From Caldilineaceae bacterium (lineage in GTDB: Bacteria > Chloroflexota > Anaerolineae > Caldilineales > Caldilineaceae), in the NCBI GenBank assembly GCA_022827195.1, contig JAJDTL010000018.1, positions 185,078 to 249,077 on the forward strand: a stretch of 64,000 bases of DNA, given 5' to 3'. This document shows positions 27,533 to 36,488 of this stretch, in pieces (the first letter of the stretch is position 1; each line of letters opens with the position of its first letter). Below the pieces are notes generated by a model. It did no database searches and was not told the origin of the DNA. It worked only from the letters and a program-made list of their open reading frames with translations. The translations under genes and the position numbers were made by a program.

Positions 27533-29059
27533 ATGAGATCGGTCCTTATCAGCCTTGTAACTCTGCTGATCTTCGGCGGGGGTGGCTACTACGGCTACAC
27601 ATCTTTCTTCGCACCTCCGGAAACCGAGGCCGCCGCACCGGCTCAATTGCAGACCGCCCAGGTTCGCCGCGGCGACATCCTGTTGACCGCCGGTGGAATC
27701 GGCACCCTCTTTGCGGGAGAAGAAATCAAAGCCGGCTTCGGCAGCAGCGGTATCGTCGGCAGCGTCGCCGTCCAGGTTGGAGACCGCGTGGAGGCCGGTC
27801 AGATTCTGGCAAGACTGGCATACGACTCCGTCCTTAATTCGCAGCTCGTCTCAGCACAGATCAACCTTCGCTTAGCTGAAATCGCGCTAAGCGACCTTAC
27901 GGGCGAAGTTGGCGGTGCAGAGCTGGCCGCCGCCCGTTCCAACCTGGCCGCGGCCCAGGCCGAGTATGACCGGCTCGTCGCACCCCCCACGGCCGAAGAG
28001 GTCGAAGCCTCCCGCAGTGAACTGATCAGCGCCCAGAGCGCGCTTCAGACGTTGTTGGCCGGGCCATCCCGGGATACAATTGCCAGCCTGCAGGCTGACC
28101 TAAAGGCCGCCGAGGTCGCACGCGCTGAAGCGCAGGCGGCCTACGACAGAGTCGCCTGGCGAAACGACGTCGGCAGCACAACTCAGGCCGCCGACCTACA
28201 GACCGCCACGCTGGCCTACGAAAAGGCGCTGGCCCAGTATAACATCAACACGGCCGGCGCCTCCGAAGATGCGGTAGAGTCGGCCCGTGCCCGCGTTCTG
28301 CAGGCGCAAAACACTTTGAACCTGCTTCTCAAGGCCGCCGACCCCATGGACCTGGCCGCAGCCCAGGCGAGAGTGGAACAGAACCGGGTCGCGCTTGAAG
28401 AGCTGCTGGCCGGCCCGACCGCGGATCAACTCGAGACGGCCGAGCTCGCCGTCCAGCAGGCCCGCCTCAGCGTCGAAGACGTACAAAACGAAATCGAAGG
28501 CGGTACTGTTCGCGCGCCCATCGCCGGCGTCGTTACTGCCGTTTCGATCCGGCCGGGCGACGCTGTCTCCATGGGGCCCATCATTTCTCTGGCCGATGTC
28601 GATACCGGGCAGGTTCGATTTTGGATCGAAGAGCTAGACGTCGCCGCCGCGGTGCCAGGCTTTCCCGTCAGTATCGTCTTCGAAGCCTTTCCCGAATACA
28701 CGTTTTCAGGTCAAATCACGCGCGTCGAACCGGCGCTGGTCGATGTCGACGGTGCGGCGGCAATTCAGGCCTGGGCCAGCATCGACTTGAACCAGCATGC
28801 CGCGCCGCTCCTTTTTGGCATGAATGCCGAAGTGGAAATCATCGCCGGCGAAGCGCGAAACGCCCTACTCGTGCCCGTACAGTCGTTGCGCGAAATCGCG
28901 CCCGGACAGTCGGCTGTCTTCGTTGTCGGACGCGGTGAGGAGCTTGAGTTCCGGCCCGTCCAGGTGGGGCTCAAAAACTTCGTGAACGCCGAGATTCTAG
29001 CCGGTCTCGAAGTAGGAGAAACTGTCAGCACGGGCGATGTGCAGGTCGGGGGAAATTGA
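27533..29059 (+). CDS. HlyD/MacA-type efflux periplasmic adaptor
   Basis: 508 residues from ATG 27533, with AAGGAG seven bases upstream. One N-terminal membrane segment (VLISLVTLLIFGGGGYYGYT). Then a lipoyl-like half-domain (VAVQVGDRVEAGQILARLAY), a long alpha-helical hairpin of about 200 residues with repeated AAAQAEYDRLVAPPTAEEVE-like heptads, the second lipoyl half (GTVRAPIAGVVTAVSIRPGD), and beta-barrel domains (VRFWIEELDVAAAVPGFPVS). This is the membrane-fusion protein that couples the MacB transporter to the outer layers. The hairpin is longer than in E. coli MacA. Confidence 0.92.
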   Translation: MRSVLISLVTLLIFGGGGYYGYTSFFAPPETEAAAPAQLQTAQVRRGDILLTAGGIGTLFAGEEIKAGFGSSGIVGSVAVQVGDRVEAGQILARLAYDSVLNSQLVSAQINLRLAEIALSDLTGEVGGAELAAARSNLAAAQAEYDRLVAPPTAEEVEASRSELISAQSALQTLLAGPSRDTIASLQADLKAAEVARAEAQAAYDRVAWRNDVGSTTQAADLQTATLAYEKALAQYNINTAGASEDAVESARARVLQAQNTLNLLLKAADPMDLAAAQARVEQNRVALEELLAGPTADQLETAELAVQQARLSVEDVQNEIEGGTVRAPIAGVVTAVSIRPGDAVSMGPIISLADVDTGQVRFWIEELDVAAAVPGFPVSIVFEAFPEYTFSGQITRVEPALVDVDGAAAIQAWASIDLNQHAAPLLFGMNAEVEIIAGEARNALLVPVQSLREIAPGQSAVFVVGRGEELEFRPVQVGLKNFVNAEILAGLEVGETVSTGDVQVGGN

Positions 29060-29108
29060 TCCCGGGATCTACCGACTCTGGACCCGAATCAGCTCGAGGT
29101 ATGCGCCC

Positions 29109-29825
29109 ATGAGCGATTGTGTAATCGAAATGACAAATTTGACCAAAGTGTACGGGCAGGGGGAGATTGCCGTCCGCGCCCTGCAGGAATTGGACCTGCA
29201 GGTCAAGCGGGGTGAATTCGTCGCGATCATGGGCCCGTCCGGATCGGGAAAGTCGACCCTGATGAACATAATCGGATGCCTGGACCGTGCCACCAGCGGC
29301 CTATACATGCTAGACGGCGAGGACGTCAGCCGGCTCGACCGCGATCAGCTTGCCGGCGTGCGCAATCGCAAGATTGGCTTTGTCTTTCAGTCCTACAATC
29401 TGTTGCCCAGGCATTCCGCCCTACGGAATGTGATGCTGCCCATGATGTACAACGGATTTCAAACCTGGAGCGACAGCCAGCGGAGCGACCGGGCCGCGAA
29501 GTTGCTTGACATCGTCGGTCTCGGAGATCGACTGCATCATCTGCCGGCCGAGCTGTCCGGCGGTCAGCAGCAGCGCGTCGCCATTGCACGCGCTCTGATC
29601 AACGACCCGTCGCTGATTCTCGCCGACGAACCCACCGGAAACCTTGATTCCCGTTCGAGCACTGAAATCATGGGCATCTTCCACCGGCTGCACAGGCTCG
29701 GCGCCACCATTGTGATGGTTTCGCACGAAGCTGAGCGGGCGCACGAAGCCCAACGGGTCGTCAACGTGCTCGACGGACGCGTCGTCCACGGAGAGCCGAG
29801 CATCAACAGCCTGGTCGCGGCCTAG
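29109..29825 (+). CDS. MacB/LolD-type ABC transporter ATPase
   Basis: 238 residues from ATG 29109, 49 nt after the adaptor gene. Walker A GPSGSGKST, Q-loop FVFQSYNLLPRHSALRNVML, signature [15 protein letters not shown], Walker B LILADEP with TGNLDSRSS, and switch His in IVMVSHEAERAHEAQ. The LPRHSALRNV loop and TGNLDS are typical of the MacB/LolD subgroup. It powers the permease encoded next. Confidence 0.95.
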   Translation: MSDCVIEMTNLTKVYGQGEIAVRALQELDLQVKRGEFVAIMGPSGSGKSTLMNIIGCLDRATSGLYMLDGEDVSRLDRDQLAGVRNRKIGFVFQSYNLLPRHSALRNVMLPMMYNGFQTWSDSQRSDRAAKLLDIVGLGDRLHHLPAELSGGQQQRVAIARALINDPSLILADEPTGNLDSRSSTEIMGIFHRLHRLGATIVMVSHEAERAHEAQRVVNVLDGRVVHGEPSINSLVAA

Positions 29826-29896
29826 ACCACTTTCAAGCGACGGAGAGACGGCGGGCAGGCCCACTTGTCCGCCGGAGAGATGGAGTACAGTCATCG

Positions 29897-31222
29897 ATGT
29901 TTCAGGAATTGATCCGATCTTCTCCGCAAGGGAAGCAAAGGCTGGAAGTCGATTCAATCAAAGATTTGCACGGAATGACGATGCCCAACGCCTTCCGTGT
30001 CGCCTGGGAAGGGGTGATGCTCAATAAGCTCCGCTCCTTCCTCACCACGCTCGGCATCATTATCGGTGTCGCCGCCGTCATCGTCATGCTTGCTGTCAGC
30101 GCCGGCGCCGAAGCCGAAATCGAGGACCAGATAAGCGGGCTCGGCGCCAATCTGATCATGGTCACGCCTTTTCGCAGCTTTGGCGGCGTGCGCGGCGCAG
30201 GGGGCGGCTTTTCCGGTGGTGGCGGCGGAGGCATTACCGCCCTTACCTACGACGATGTCGTCTTCCTTTCGCAGAACTTGAATAACGTAAGCGGCGTCTC
30301 ACTGGAGCAAGGCACGACCCAAAACGTCAAGGGAGGGTCCGCCACAATGACCGGTGTCTCCATTGTGGGTGTGACCGCAGACTTTCTGGAGGTGCGCGAC
30401 TACGCCGTCGACAGCGGACGTTTCTTTACACACGCTGAAGACGAAGCTACGCAGCGAGTAGCCGTCTTGGGCGCCGGCATCGCGGGCGATCTCTTTGACG
30501 GCGTTGACCCGCTCGGCCAGCAAGTCAGGATCGGCTCCTCCCGTTTCACCGTGATCGGCGTGATGGCGGAGCAGGGCGTCGTCGGCGCGACCGACAACGA
30601 CGGGCGCGTCTACATACCGGCGTCGGTTGTTTTCAAGAAGTTCGGCGGCTCAGGATTCGGCGGCAACAGAGTACGGATGATTTTGGTCAAGGCCGAGAGC
30701 GGCGACATGCTCGAGCGCGTAATGGACCAGATCACCGCCCTCATGGCCACGCGTCGAAACGTCGACCCGGCCGAACCCAACTTCGGCGTCCGCACACAGC
30801 AGGACATTGTCGACGCACGCGCTTCGACCACTGCCGCCTTTCGCAGCCTGCTTGCCTGGGTGGCCGGCGTTTCGCTCGTGGTGGGCGGCATCGGCATCAT
30901 GAATATCATGCTCGTCAGCGTGACCGAAAGGACACGCGAGATCGGGTTACGGCAGGCGCTGGGTGCACGCCCGGGCGACGTGCAGCGCCAGTTTTTGCTT
31001 GAAGCCGTCATGCTGAGTCTGGTCGGCGGCCTCGTCGGGCTATTGGCAGGCGTGGCCGGATCGATCGTTTTCGGACAGGTTGGCGGGATGCGCACCGAGT
31101 TGGTGCCGCTGTCACTTCCTCTGGCTTTCGGCGCCTCGGCCGCCGTGGGCATCTTCTTCGGATATTACCCTGCAACCCGGGCCGCGCGGCTGGACCCGAT
31201 CGAGGCCTTGCGCAGGGAATGA
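29897..31222 (+). CDS. MacB-type ABC transporter permease
   Basis: 441 residues from ATG 29897; ATG 29981 (MPNAFRVAWEGV) is closer to the usual N-terminus and is an alternative. Membrane segments near 50-70 (LGIIIGVAAVIVMLAVSAGA) and three in the C-terminal third (AWVAGVSLVVGGIGIMNIML, LVGGLVGLLAGVAGSIVFG, LAFGASAAVGIFFGYYPATR). Between them is the large MacB periplasmic domain. FtsX-type motif VSVTERTREIGLRQALGARP is present. A Gly-rich insert (GGVRGAGGGFSGGGGGG) sits early in the periplasmic domain. Together with the ATPase and adaptor it would export lipids, peptides or antibiotics. Confidence 0.93.
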   Translation: MFQELIRSSPQGKQRLEVDSIKDLHGMTMPNAFRVAWEGVMLNKLRSFLTTLGIIIGVAAVIVMLAVSAGAEAEIEDQISGLGANLIMVTPFRSFGGVRGAGGGFSGGGGGGITALTYDDVVFLSQNLNNVSGVSLEQGTTQNVKGGSATMTGVSIVGVTADFLEVRDYAVDSGRFFTHAEDEATQRVAVLGAGIAGDLFDGVDPLGQQVRIGSSRFTVIGVMAEQGVVGATDNDGRVYIPASVVFKKFGGSGFGGNRVRMILVKAESGDMLERVMDQITALMATRRNVDPAEPNFGVRTQQDIVDARASTTAAFRSLLAWVAGVSLVVGGIGIMNIMLVSVTERTREIGLRQALGARPGDVQRQFLLEAVMLSLVGGLVGLLAGVAGSIVFGQVGGMRTELVPLSLPLAFGASAAVGIFFGYYPATRAARLDPIEALRRE

Positions 31223-31614
31223 GAATTTCAGCCTTCTACAATAGGCAACCTCTTCCGCGCCCTGTGGTCGCGGTCACATCGCCAAATTGCTGAACCTTGC
31301 GAAAATCGATTGCACTTGATTTGCCCTCGTCTTACAGTCGCATCTCGCATAGCTGTTTGTGACCTCCGCCAGCGCTTGGACGCGTTCCCACAGAGCAAGT
31401 CCAGCCTTTGAGAACTGGGTCCAACTTGCGTGCGGCGAGTGAATCTTGTCACCGCCGGTCGGTACAGTGGACTGTCTCTAATGGAAGCGAGCATGGGACC
31501 AGCTCATTGGCCCACCCACCTACCCCGAATACCCGGCGCCGATTCCCCGGTGTCATGCCTTCATGTATACTCTTGTGAGAACGGTATTCCCTTAAGTGAA
31601 ACAGTTCCGAAGAG
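31223..31614. other. intergenic region before the ADP-ribosylglycohydrolase gene
   Basis: 392 bp without a recognisable gene. TATACT at 31566-31571, 44 bp before the start codon, is a good -10 candidate; the 17-bp-upstream hexamer TTCCCC is a poor -35. Confidence 0.35.
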
Positions 31615-32784
31615 ATGCAGTTCGGATTCCGACCTCGAATCATTCTTGCCGCAGTTGTTTGGGCCTCGGCGGTCCTGTCCATTGGTCTAACCCGCCCCAC
31701 GCCGCCTGCTGTCCGCACGCTGGCCGCCGATGCCTACTTCGACAAGGTGTACGGCGCCTGGAAAGCGACCCTCATCGCCAATCATTCGGGACTCGACCTG
31801 CAGGGACGGTATCTCGAAGAGCCAGGGCCGCCGGGCTCGTTCACGCTCCTCCTGCTCGACCAGTGGTCGACCGACGATGACACCCATATCGAGTGGGTCG
31901 ACCTGCATATCCTCGAGACACACGGCCTCGATCCATCAGCCGAACAGATTCGTGACGAATGGGTCGACCACCTGAACCACGATATCTGGGTTTCGACGCG
32001 CCGCGCCCGCGACCTGATGGATGAAGGCCTTCTGCCTCCGGATACCGGCAGCGCAGACAACAACCCAGAAGGCACCTGGTCGATCGGGGCCCAGTTTCAA
32101 ACCGAGCTCTTCGGAATGCTGACTCCTGGCATGCCTGACATCGCTGCCGCCTACGCCGAACGCTTCGCCCGCATCACGAGCAGCGGGCCCGCGGTCGGAG
32201 CCAGCGTCTTCTACGCTACGCTTTATAGCCAGGCATTCTTTGAAGATGACGTGCGAAAACTGGTCACTGACGCGCTGCATCGGGTTGAGACCGGGGCAAC
32301 CGTTTCGCCAGCGGTAACGTCGATCGTCGAAAACGTGCTGCGCTGGCATCTGGAATCGCCGCAGGACTGGCGCGCAACCCGGCAGAAGATCCGCGACGCC
32401 TACGATACCGACCCGATGTGGTGGGGCGCACGCGTCAACTTTGCAGTTACGATCATGGCCCTGCTCTACGGCGATGGCGACATTCTCAAGACGATCGAAA
32501 TCGCGGCGCTGGCCGGATGGGACGCCGACAACAACATGGCCACCGCGGCCGGGCTCTTGGGACTGGTCTATGGACATTCCGGGTTGACTGGGGTCGTAGG
32601 CAGCAGTACCGACCTCTACTTCAACGAGGACGTCACCGGAGACCTCCCCCGCTACGAGACGGTCACAGAGATTGCACTGCGCACGCAAAGCCTCGCAGAG
32701 CAGATGATCCGGCGCGCCGGCGGCTTCGCGACCGGCAGCACTTACAGCATCCCTCTTCAAGGCGTAAACGGGGGAACGCGCTAG
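31615..32784 (+). CDS. exported ADP-ribosylglycohydrolase-family protein
   Basis: 389 residues from ATG 31615. The N-terminus has a hydrophobic segment (IILAAVVWASAVLSIGL), probably a signal peptide or anchor. The catalytic domain has two acidic clusters of the DraG/ARH family: STDDDTHIEWVDL (binuclear Mg site) and GWDADNNMATAAGLLGLVYG. The first conserved motif, usually a Gly-rich GxxxGDALG, reads YGAWKATLIANHSGLDL and has lost its Asp, so true hydrolase activity is uncertain. The enzyme family removes ADP-ribose from Arg or Ser; secreted branches have unknown substrates. The next gene begins 4 nt later. Confidence 0.82.
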   Translation: MQFGFRPRIILAAVVWASAVLSIGLTRPTPPAVRTLAADAYFDKVYGAWKATLIANHSGLDLQGRYLEEPGPPGSFTLLLLDQWSTDDDTHIEWVDLHILETHGLDPSAEQIRDEWVDHLNHDIWVSTRRARDLMDEGLLPPDTGSADNNPEGTWSIGAQFQTELFGMLTPGMPDIAAAYAERFARITSSGPAVGASVFYATLYSQAFFEDDVRKLVTDALHRVETGATVSPAVTSIVENVLRWHLESPQDWRATRQKIRDAYDTDPMWWGARVNFAVTIMALLYGDGDILKTIEIAALAGWDADNNMATAAGLLGLVYGHSGLTGVVGSSTDLYFNEDVTGDLPRYETVTEIALRTQSLAEQMIRRAGGFATGSTYSIPLQGVNGGTR

Positions 32785-32788
32785 GGCG

Positions 32789-34297
32789 ATGGCGAGTTTC
32801 CGCTTCTGGTCGATCCCGCTAGCCCTCTTCGCCATATCGCTCGGCGCCTACCTGGGCATGGTCTCGATGCAGGTGCGCCACGGCAGCCTCGGCGGCAGCG
32901 TCGTGTTCGAGTTCCTGGCCTGGTTCGGGTTGGCATTCATCATGTACGCCACCGCCATTTTCTGGCTGGAAAGATGGTGGCTTAGCGAGAGGCGCACCAG
33001 GCCGGGCGGCCGCCCCGGCGTGCGCGGCTTCTTTCTCGTCGGGGGACTCTGGCTGGGCGGTTGTCTCTTCCGGTGGCTCCTGCTGCAGACCTATCCGACG
33101 CTCTCATCCGACGTCTTCCGCTACATTTGGGACGGGCATGTCGCAGTGAACGGCATCAGCCCGTACCAGTTTCCCATACATGCCTCGCAGCTTGACTGGC
33201 TGGACATTCCCTACCGCGCCCAGGCCCATCACGTGCACATGGCCAGCCCCTACATGCCGGTAGCCCAGTGGTACTTCACTGCGGTGGCAATGTTCTACCC
33301 CCTGGAGCCGATCTCCTTTCAGACGGCAGCCGTTCTCATGGACCTGGGAACCGCCTACATCCTGTCGCGTCTCCTGGCGCTCGCCGGCCTGCCCGCGCAC
33401 CGGCTCCTGATCTATCTTTGGAATCCGCTGGCCATCGTCGAAACGGCCCAGGGCGCGCACCTGGACACGCTTATGGTCTTGCTGGCTCTCCTGGCCTTCT
33501 TCGCAATGACGGGCCGGACGGCCGCGCTGCAGAGGGCGCCGGAGGCCGGCCGCGCTGCCCCAGGCCCGTCAAGGCTTCCCTTCTCTGTGCTGGCACCGGC
33601 GCTTCTGGCGCTGGCGACATTGACGAAGCTCGTTCCACTTGTACTAGCCCCCGTATTCTGGTGGCGCTGGAACTGGGGCAGCCGGCTGCTGTACGGCTAC
33701 CTGGTCGTCGGGCTGCTCGTCGCGCCGGCATTGCGCGCCGGCTGGGGACTTTTCGGCGAACTCGACGGCCGCGGCCTGTTCGGCGCCCTCCGCATCTACC
33801 TGGATGAGTGGAACTTCAACAGCGGCCTCTTCCACTGGCTGGAGGAGTGGCTCACGCAGATGGGCATCGGCAGTCCAATTGCACAGGCCAAGGAGATAAC
33901 GTTCTTTCTACTCTTCCTGCTCCTTGTGGTCGTGTGGCTCGGGTCGCGGCAATCTCGCGACGATCTGCGTTCGACCCTGCGCTGGCTGGCGGTACCCCTC
34001 GGCGGCTACCTTCTGTTGACAACGACAGTTCACCCCTGGTATCTGCTGGCGCTGCTGCCATTTCTGCCGTTCCTAACGCCCCGGACAGACGAGTCTACGC
34101 GAGCCTGGCTCTGGCTGCTGCCCTGGCTGTGGCTCAGCGGCGCGCTCGCCCTCTCGTACGTGACATACCTTGATCCCGCCAATCAGCGCGAGTATGAACT
34201 GGTGCGGCAGTTGGAGTGGCTGCCCGCACTGGTTTTCCTTGGGATCGCGTTGCTGTGGGGCAGTGCGGGTAGAACGTTTCGCCCGATACGGGGTTAA
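32789..34297 (+). CDS. GT-C type polyprenol-phosphate mannosyltransferase-like membrane protein
   Basis: 502 residues from ATG 32789, 4 nt after the preceding stop. About 10-12 membrane segments. The motif YPTLSSDVFRYIWDGHVAV, followed by GISPYQFPIH, is typical of MptA/MptB-like alpha-1,6-mannosyltransferases and related GT87-type enzymes; the DVFRY Asp is the probable catalytic residue in the first extracytoplasmic loop. LIYLWNPLAIVETAQGAHLD and TTVHPWYLLALLPFLPFL are further conserved blocks. It would add a sugar from a polyprenyl-phosphate donor to a lipid or protein acceptor outside the membrane. Confidence 0.82.
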   Translation: MASFRFWSIPLALFAISLGAYLGMVSMQVRHGSLGGSVVFEFLAWFGLAFIMYATAIFWLERWWLSERRTRPGGRPGVRGFFLVGGLWLGGCLFRWLLLQTYPTLSSDVFRYIWDGHVAVNGISPYQFPIHASQLDWLDIPYRAQAHHVHMASPYMPVAQWYFTAVAMFYPLEPISFQTAAVLMDLGTAYILSRLLALAGLPAHRLLIYLWNPLAIVETAQGAHLDTLMVLLALLAFFAMTGRTAALQRAPEAGRAAPGPSRLPFSVLAPALLALATLTKLVPLVLAPVFWWRWNWGSRLLYGYLVVGLLVAPALRAGWGLFGELDGRGLFGALRIYLDEWNFNSGLFHWLEEWLTQMGIGSPIAQAKEITFFLLFLLLVVVWLGSRQSRDDLRSTLRWLAVPLGGYLLLTTTVHPWYLLALLPFLPFLTPRTDESTRAWLWLLPWLWLSGALALSYVTYLDPANQREYELVRQLEWLPALVFLGIALLWGSAGRTFRPIRG

Positions 34298-34382
34298 TCC
34301 ACAGGAGTTCAGCCAGGAAGGCGTCGCGAGATTGGAAGAAGAACGCCGCCGAAGTTTCTGTCCGCAGCGCCCCACGTGCGCC

Positions 34383-36191
34383 CTACTTCCTGCTGACGTA
34401 GCGATTAATCTGGATGCCAACAAACTGGGCCTGTTCTACTTCTTGAAACAGTGAACCCATCTCGCGCGGTACGATGCCATCAGGGTCGGAGTACCAGTTG
34501 TGGGAATAGATGAGCCAGACACGCTCTCTGCCGGCGAGGACCTCCTGCACGCGCGGGGCGTCGCTTTCCTCCATTGTCGGCTCAAGCTGACCGCGCTCGA
34601 AAAGGTCAACCGGCAGCCCCCTCAGCTCGGTCTCCAGACCGAAACGTTTGAAGTAGTACTCAAACGGGACCTGAACCCAGGTGGCATTGAAAAGGACCAG
34701 GTCGCCCGGTTCGGCCTGCTCGGCGATGTAGGCCGCGGCCTCGTCCCATCCCTCTTTGGGGAAGAAAAAGTAGTAGCCGTGGAGGCAGAATCCGCTCAGC
34801 GTCACGATGGCGAGCAGCACGAAGAGTTGAGCGGCCGAGCGCGCAGCGTCGAGGAGCGCGACGTTCTTGCCCCTGCTGACTGCACTGGCGCGTTCCGATG
34901 CGCGGCGAAGCGCCAACCAGAGCCGCGTCAGAGAGGGGCCGCCGAGAAATCGAATGCCGGCCGCGATCAGCAGGTAGTAAGGCAGCGTCGTCCAGATCAG
35001 CGGACGCTCGGCGTAGACCGGGCTGCGCAAGCTGACCAGGAGTCCGATCAGATGCGGAACGGCGAACAGGCAGGCCAGCAGGACAGCCGTCCCAGCGCGG
35101 CCCGGCCAGGTAAGGTGTGATTCCCCTCGATCAGGGCCAGGATCTCTCTCCGCAGGTTGCCTCGGCTGCCCGTCACGCGCAGAGGGCTTTGTCAGTAGCA
35201 GCCCAGCCAGCCCGGCGAAGGCGAAAACGGGATAGCTCCAGATCCATAGCGGCCGCACTGGAAAGTCCGACCCCAGAAAGGCGAAGTGGAAGTTGCGAAA
35301 GGTGTCCAGCACCAATTTGGGCCACGGCGGCGGCAGCCAGAATCCCTGCTCCACGTCTAGAATCTGAATGATGAACGGCATCGCCCATGGCAGCCACAGC
35401 AAAAACGCAAGACCCTGGTACTTTACCCAACTGCTGACGAAACTGTCCCTGTCGGTTGAAGCATTATCGGGGCTCTTTGAACTCTCACGCACGCCGACCG
35501 GGCCGTCAGGAGCGGCTTCCAAGTCTTGCGCGATCCTTCCGGTCCAAAGCGAGAACGAGGGCAGCAAGAAGAGTATGCCCATCGCCGCGTTCAGCGCCAA
35601 CGGGAAATAGACGGCCGCCGCGTTGTGCGTCAGCATGACCGCGGCCTGGGACGCCGCCAGCCCGACCCAGCAGCCGGTGGAGGGACGGCGTTCGGTCAGT
35701 AAACGCGACAGAAAAAAGAGAAGGCACGCCGCCTCCAGCGTCAGGAGGGCGTACATGCGCGTTTCCTGCGCGAATTGAACGTGAAACGGCGAAGTAGCCA
35801 GGATACCGGCCGCGATCGCCGCGCTTGTCCTGTCTAACAGGCGGCGGGCGGCGGAATAGAACAGGGGCACGGCCGCGGTCGAAAACAGCGCCGAGAGCAT
35901 TCGTACAGGCCCCTGCAGTTCGCCGAACAGCTCCGTCCAGACATGCAGCAAGCTGTAATACAGCGGGGGGTGCTGGTCAATGCGAATAAGCCAGCCCAGT
36001 CCTTCCCAAAGCGGATGGCGAGCAATCCACAGGCTGAACGCCTCATCCAGCCAGATGCTTTTTTCGCCGATGCGATAGAAGCGCAAAACGAGGGCCAACA
36101 GGGTGACCGCGCCGATGAAGATCAGGTCGCCGCGCGTGGCCTGCGTTCTGGAAAGGAATTCTGTCCTGCGTTTAGCGCTCATCGCATCCAT
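34383..36191 (-). CDS. GT39/PMT_2-type glycosyltransferase, membrane
   Basis: About 602 residues from ATG 36191; ATG 36206 and 36182 are close alternatives and no start has an ideal ribosome site. The open frame continues far upstream but overlaps the divergent peptidase gene and is not family sequence. Landmarks: FYRIGEKSIWLDEAFSLWIA, with the Asp-Glu pair of the first loop, and IRIDQHPPLYYSLLHVW, typical of dolichyl-phosphate-mannose-type transferases (ArnT/PMT_2). About 10 membrane segments precede a soluble C-terminal domain (ATWVQVPFEYYFKRFGLETE). Donor and acceptor unknown. It converges with the other GT-C gene at 32789-34297. Confidence 0.82.
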   Translation of the reverse strand: MDAMSAKRRTEFLSRTQATRGDLIFIGAVTLLALVLRFYRIGEKSIWLDEAFSLWIARHPLWEGLGWLIRIDQHPPLYYSLLHVWTELFGELQGPVRMLSALFSTAAVPLFYSAARRLLDRTSAAIAAGILATSPFHVQFAQETRMYALLTLEAACLLFFLSRLLTERRPSTGCWVGLAASQAAVMLTHNAAAVYFPLALNAAMGILFLLPSFSLWTGRIAQDLEAAPDGPVGVRESSKSPDNASTDRDSFVSSWVKYQGLAFLLWLPWAMPFIIQILDVEQGFWLPPPWPKLVLDTFRNFHFAFLGSDFPVRPLWIWSYPVFAFAGLAGLLLTKPSARDGQPRQPAERDPGPDRGESHLTWPGRAGTAVLLACLFAVPHLIGLLVSLRSPVYAERPLIWTTLPYYLLIAAGIRFLGGPSLTRLWLALRRASERASAVSRGKNVALLDAARSAAQLFVLLAIVTLSGFCLHGYYFFFPKEGWDEAAAYIAEQAEPGDLVLFNATWVQVPFEYYFKRFGLETELRGLPVDLFERGQLEPTMEESDAPRVQEVLAGRERVWLIYSHNWYSDPDGIVPREMGSLFQEVEQAQFVGIQINRYVSRK

Positions 36192-36488
36192 TATGGCACT
36201 TAGCATCTCCTGTATCAACTGCAGTCGGCCCTGGAAACGGTGCTCCAATCCCGGATTCTGGGCAATTTCAACATCCCTTGAGGACCATCCCCATTCCTTT
36301 GCGGACTGTGTCCCGGGCGGTTCTCCCTGCAGCCGGCCGGGGGAGCATGGAAACGTCGCGGCATAATTGTGTTTCCACGTAACCGGGTCATTCATTGCGC
36401 AGGATGGCGGGCGCATGTACAATTCCTGTGATCGGCCTGCCCCATTCTCCTCCGGCCGTTGATTGCGCTCCATCTGGCGAGAGTTGGT
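36192..36488. other. divergent intergenic region
   Basis: 297 bp between the PMT_2-like gene and the S9 peptidase. Open frames cross it on both strands but are tails of neighbouring frames. I see no consensus promoter. Confidence 0.3.
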
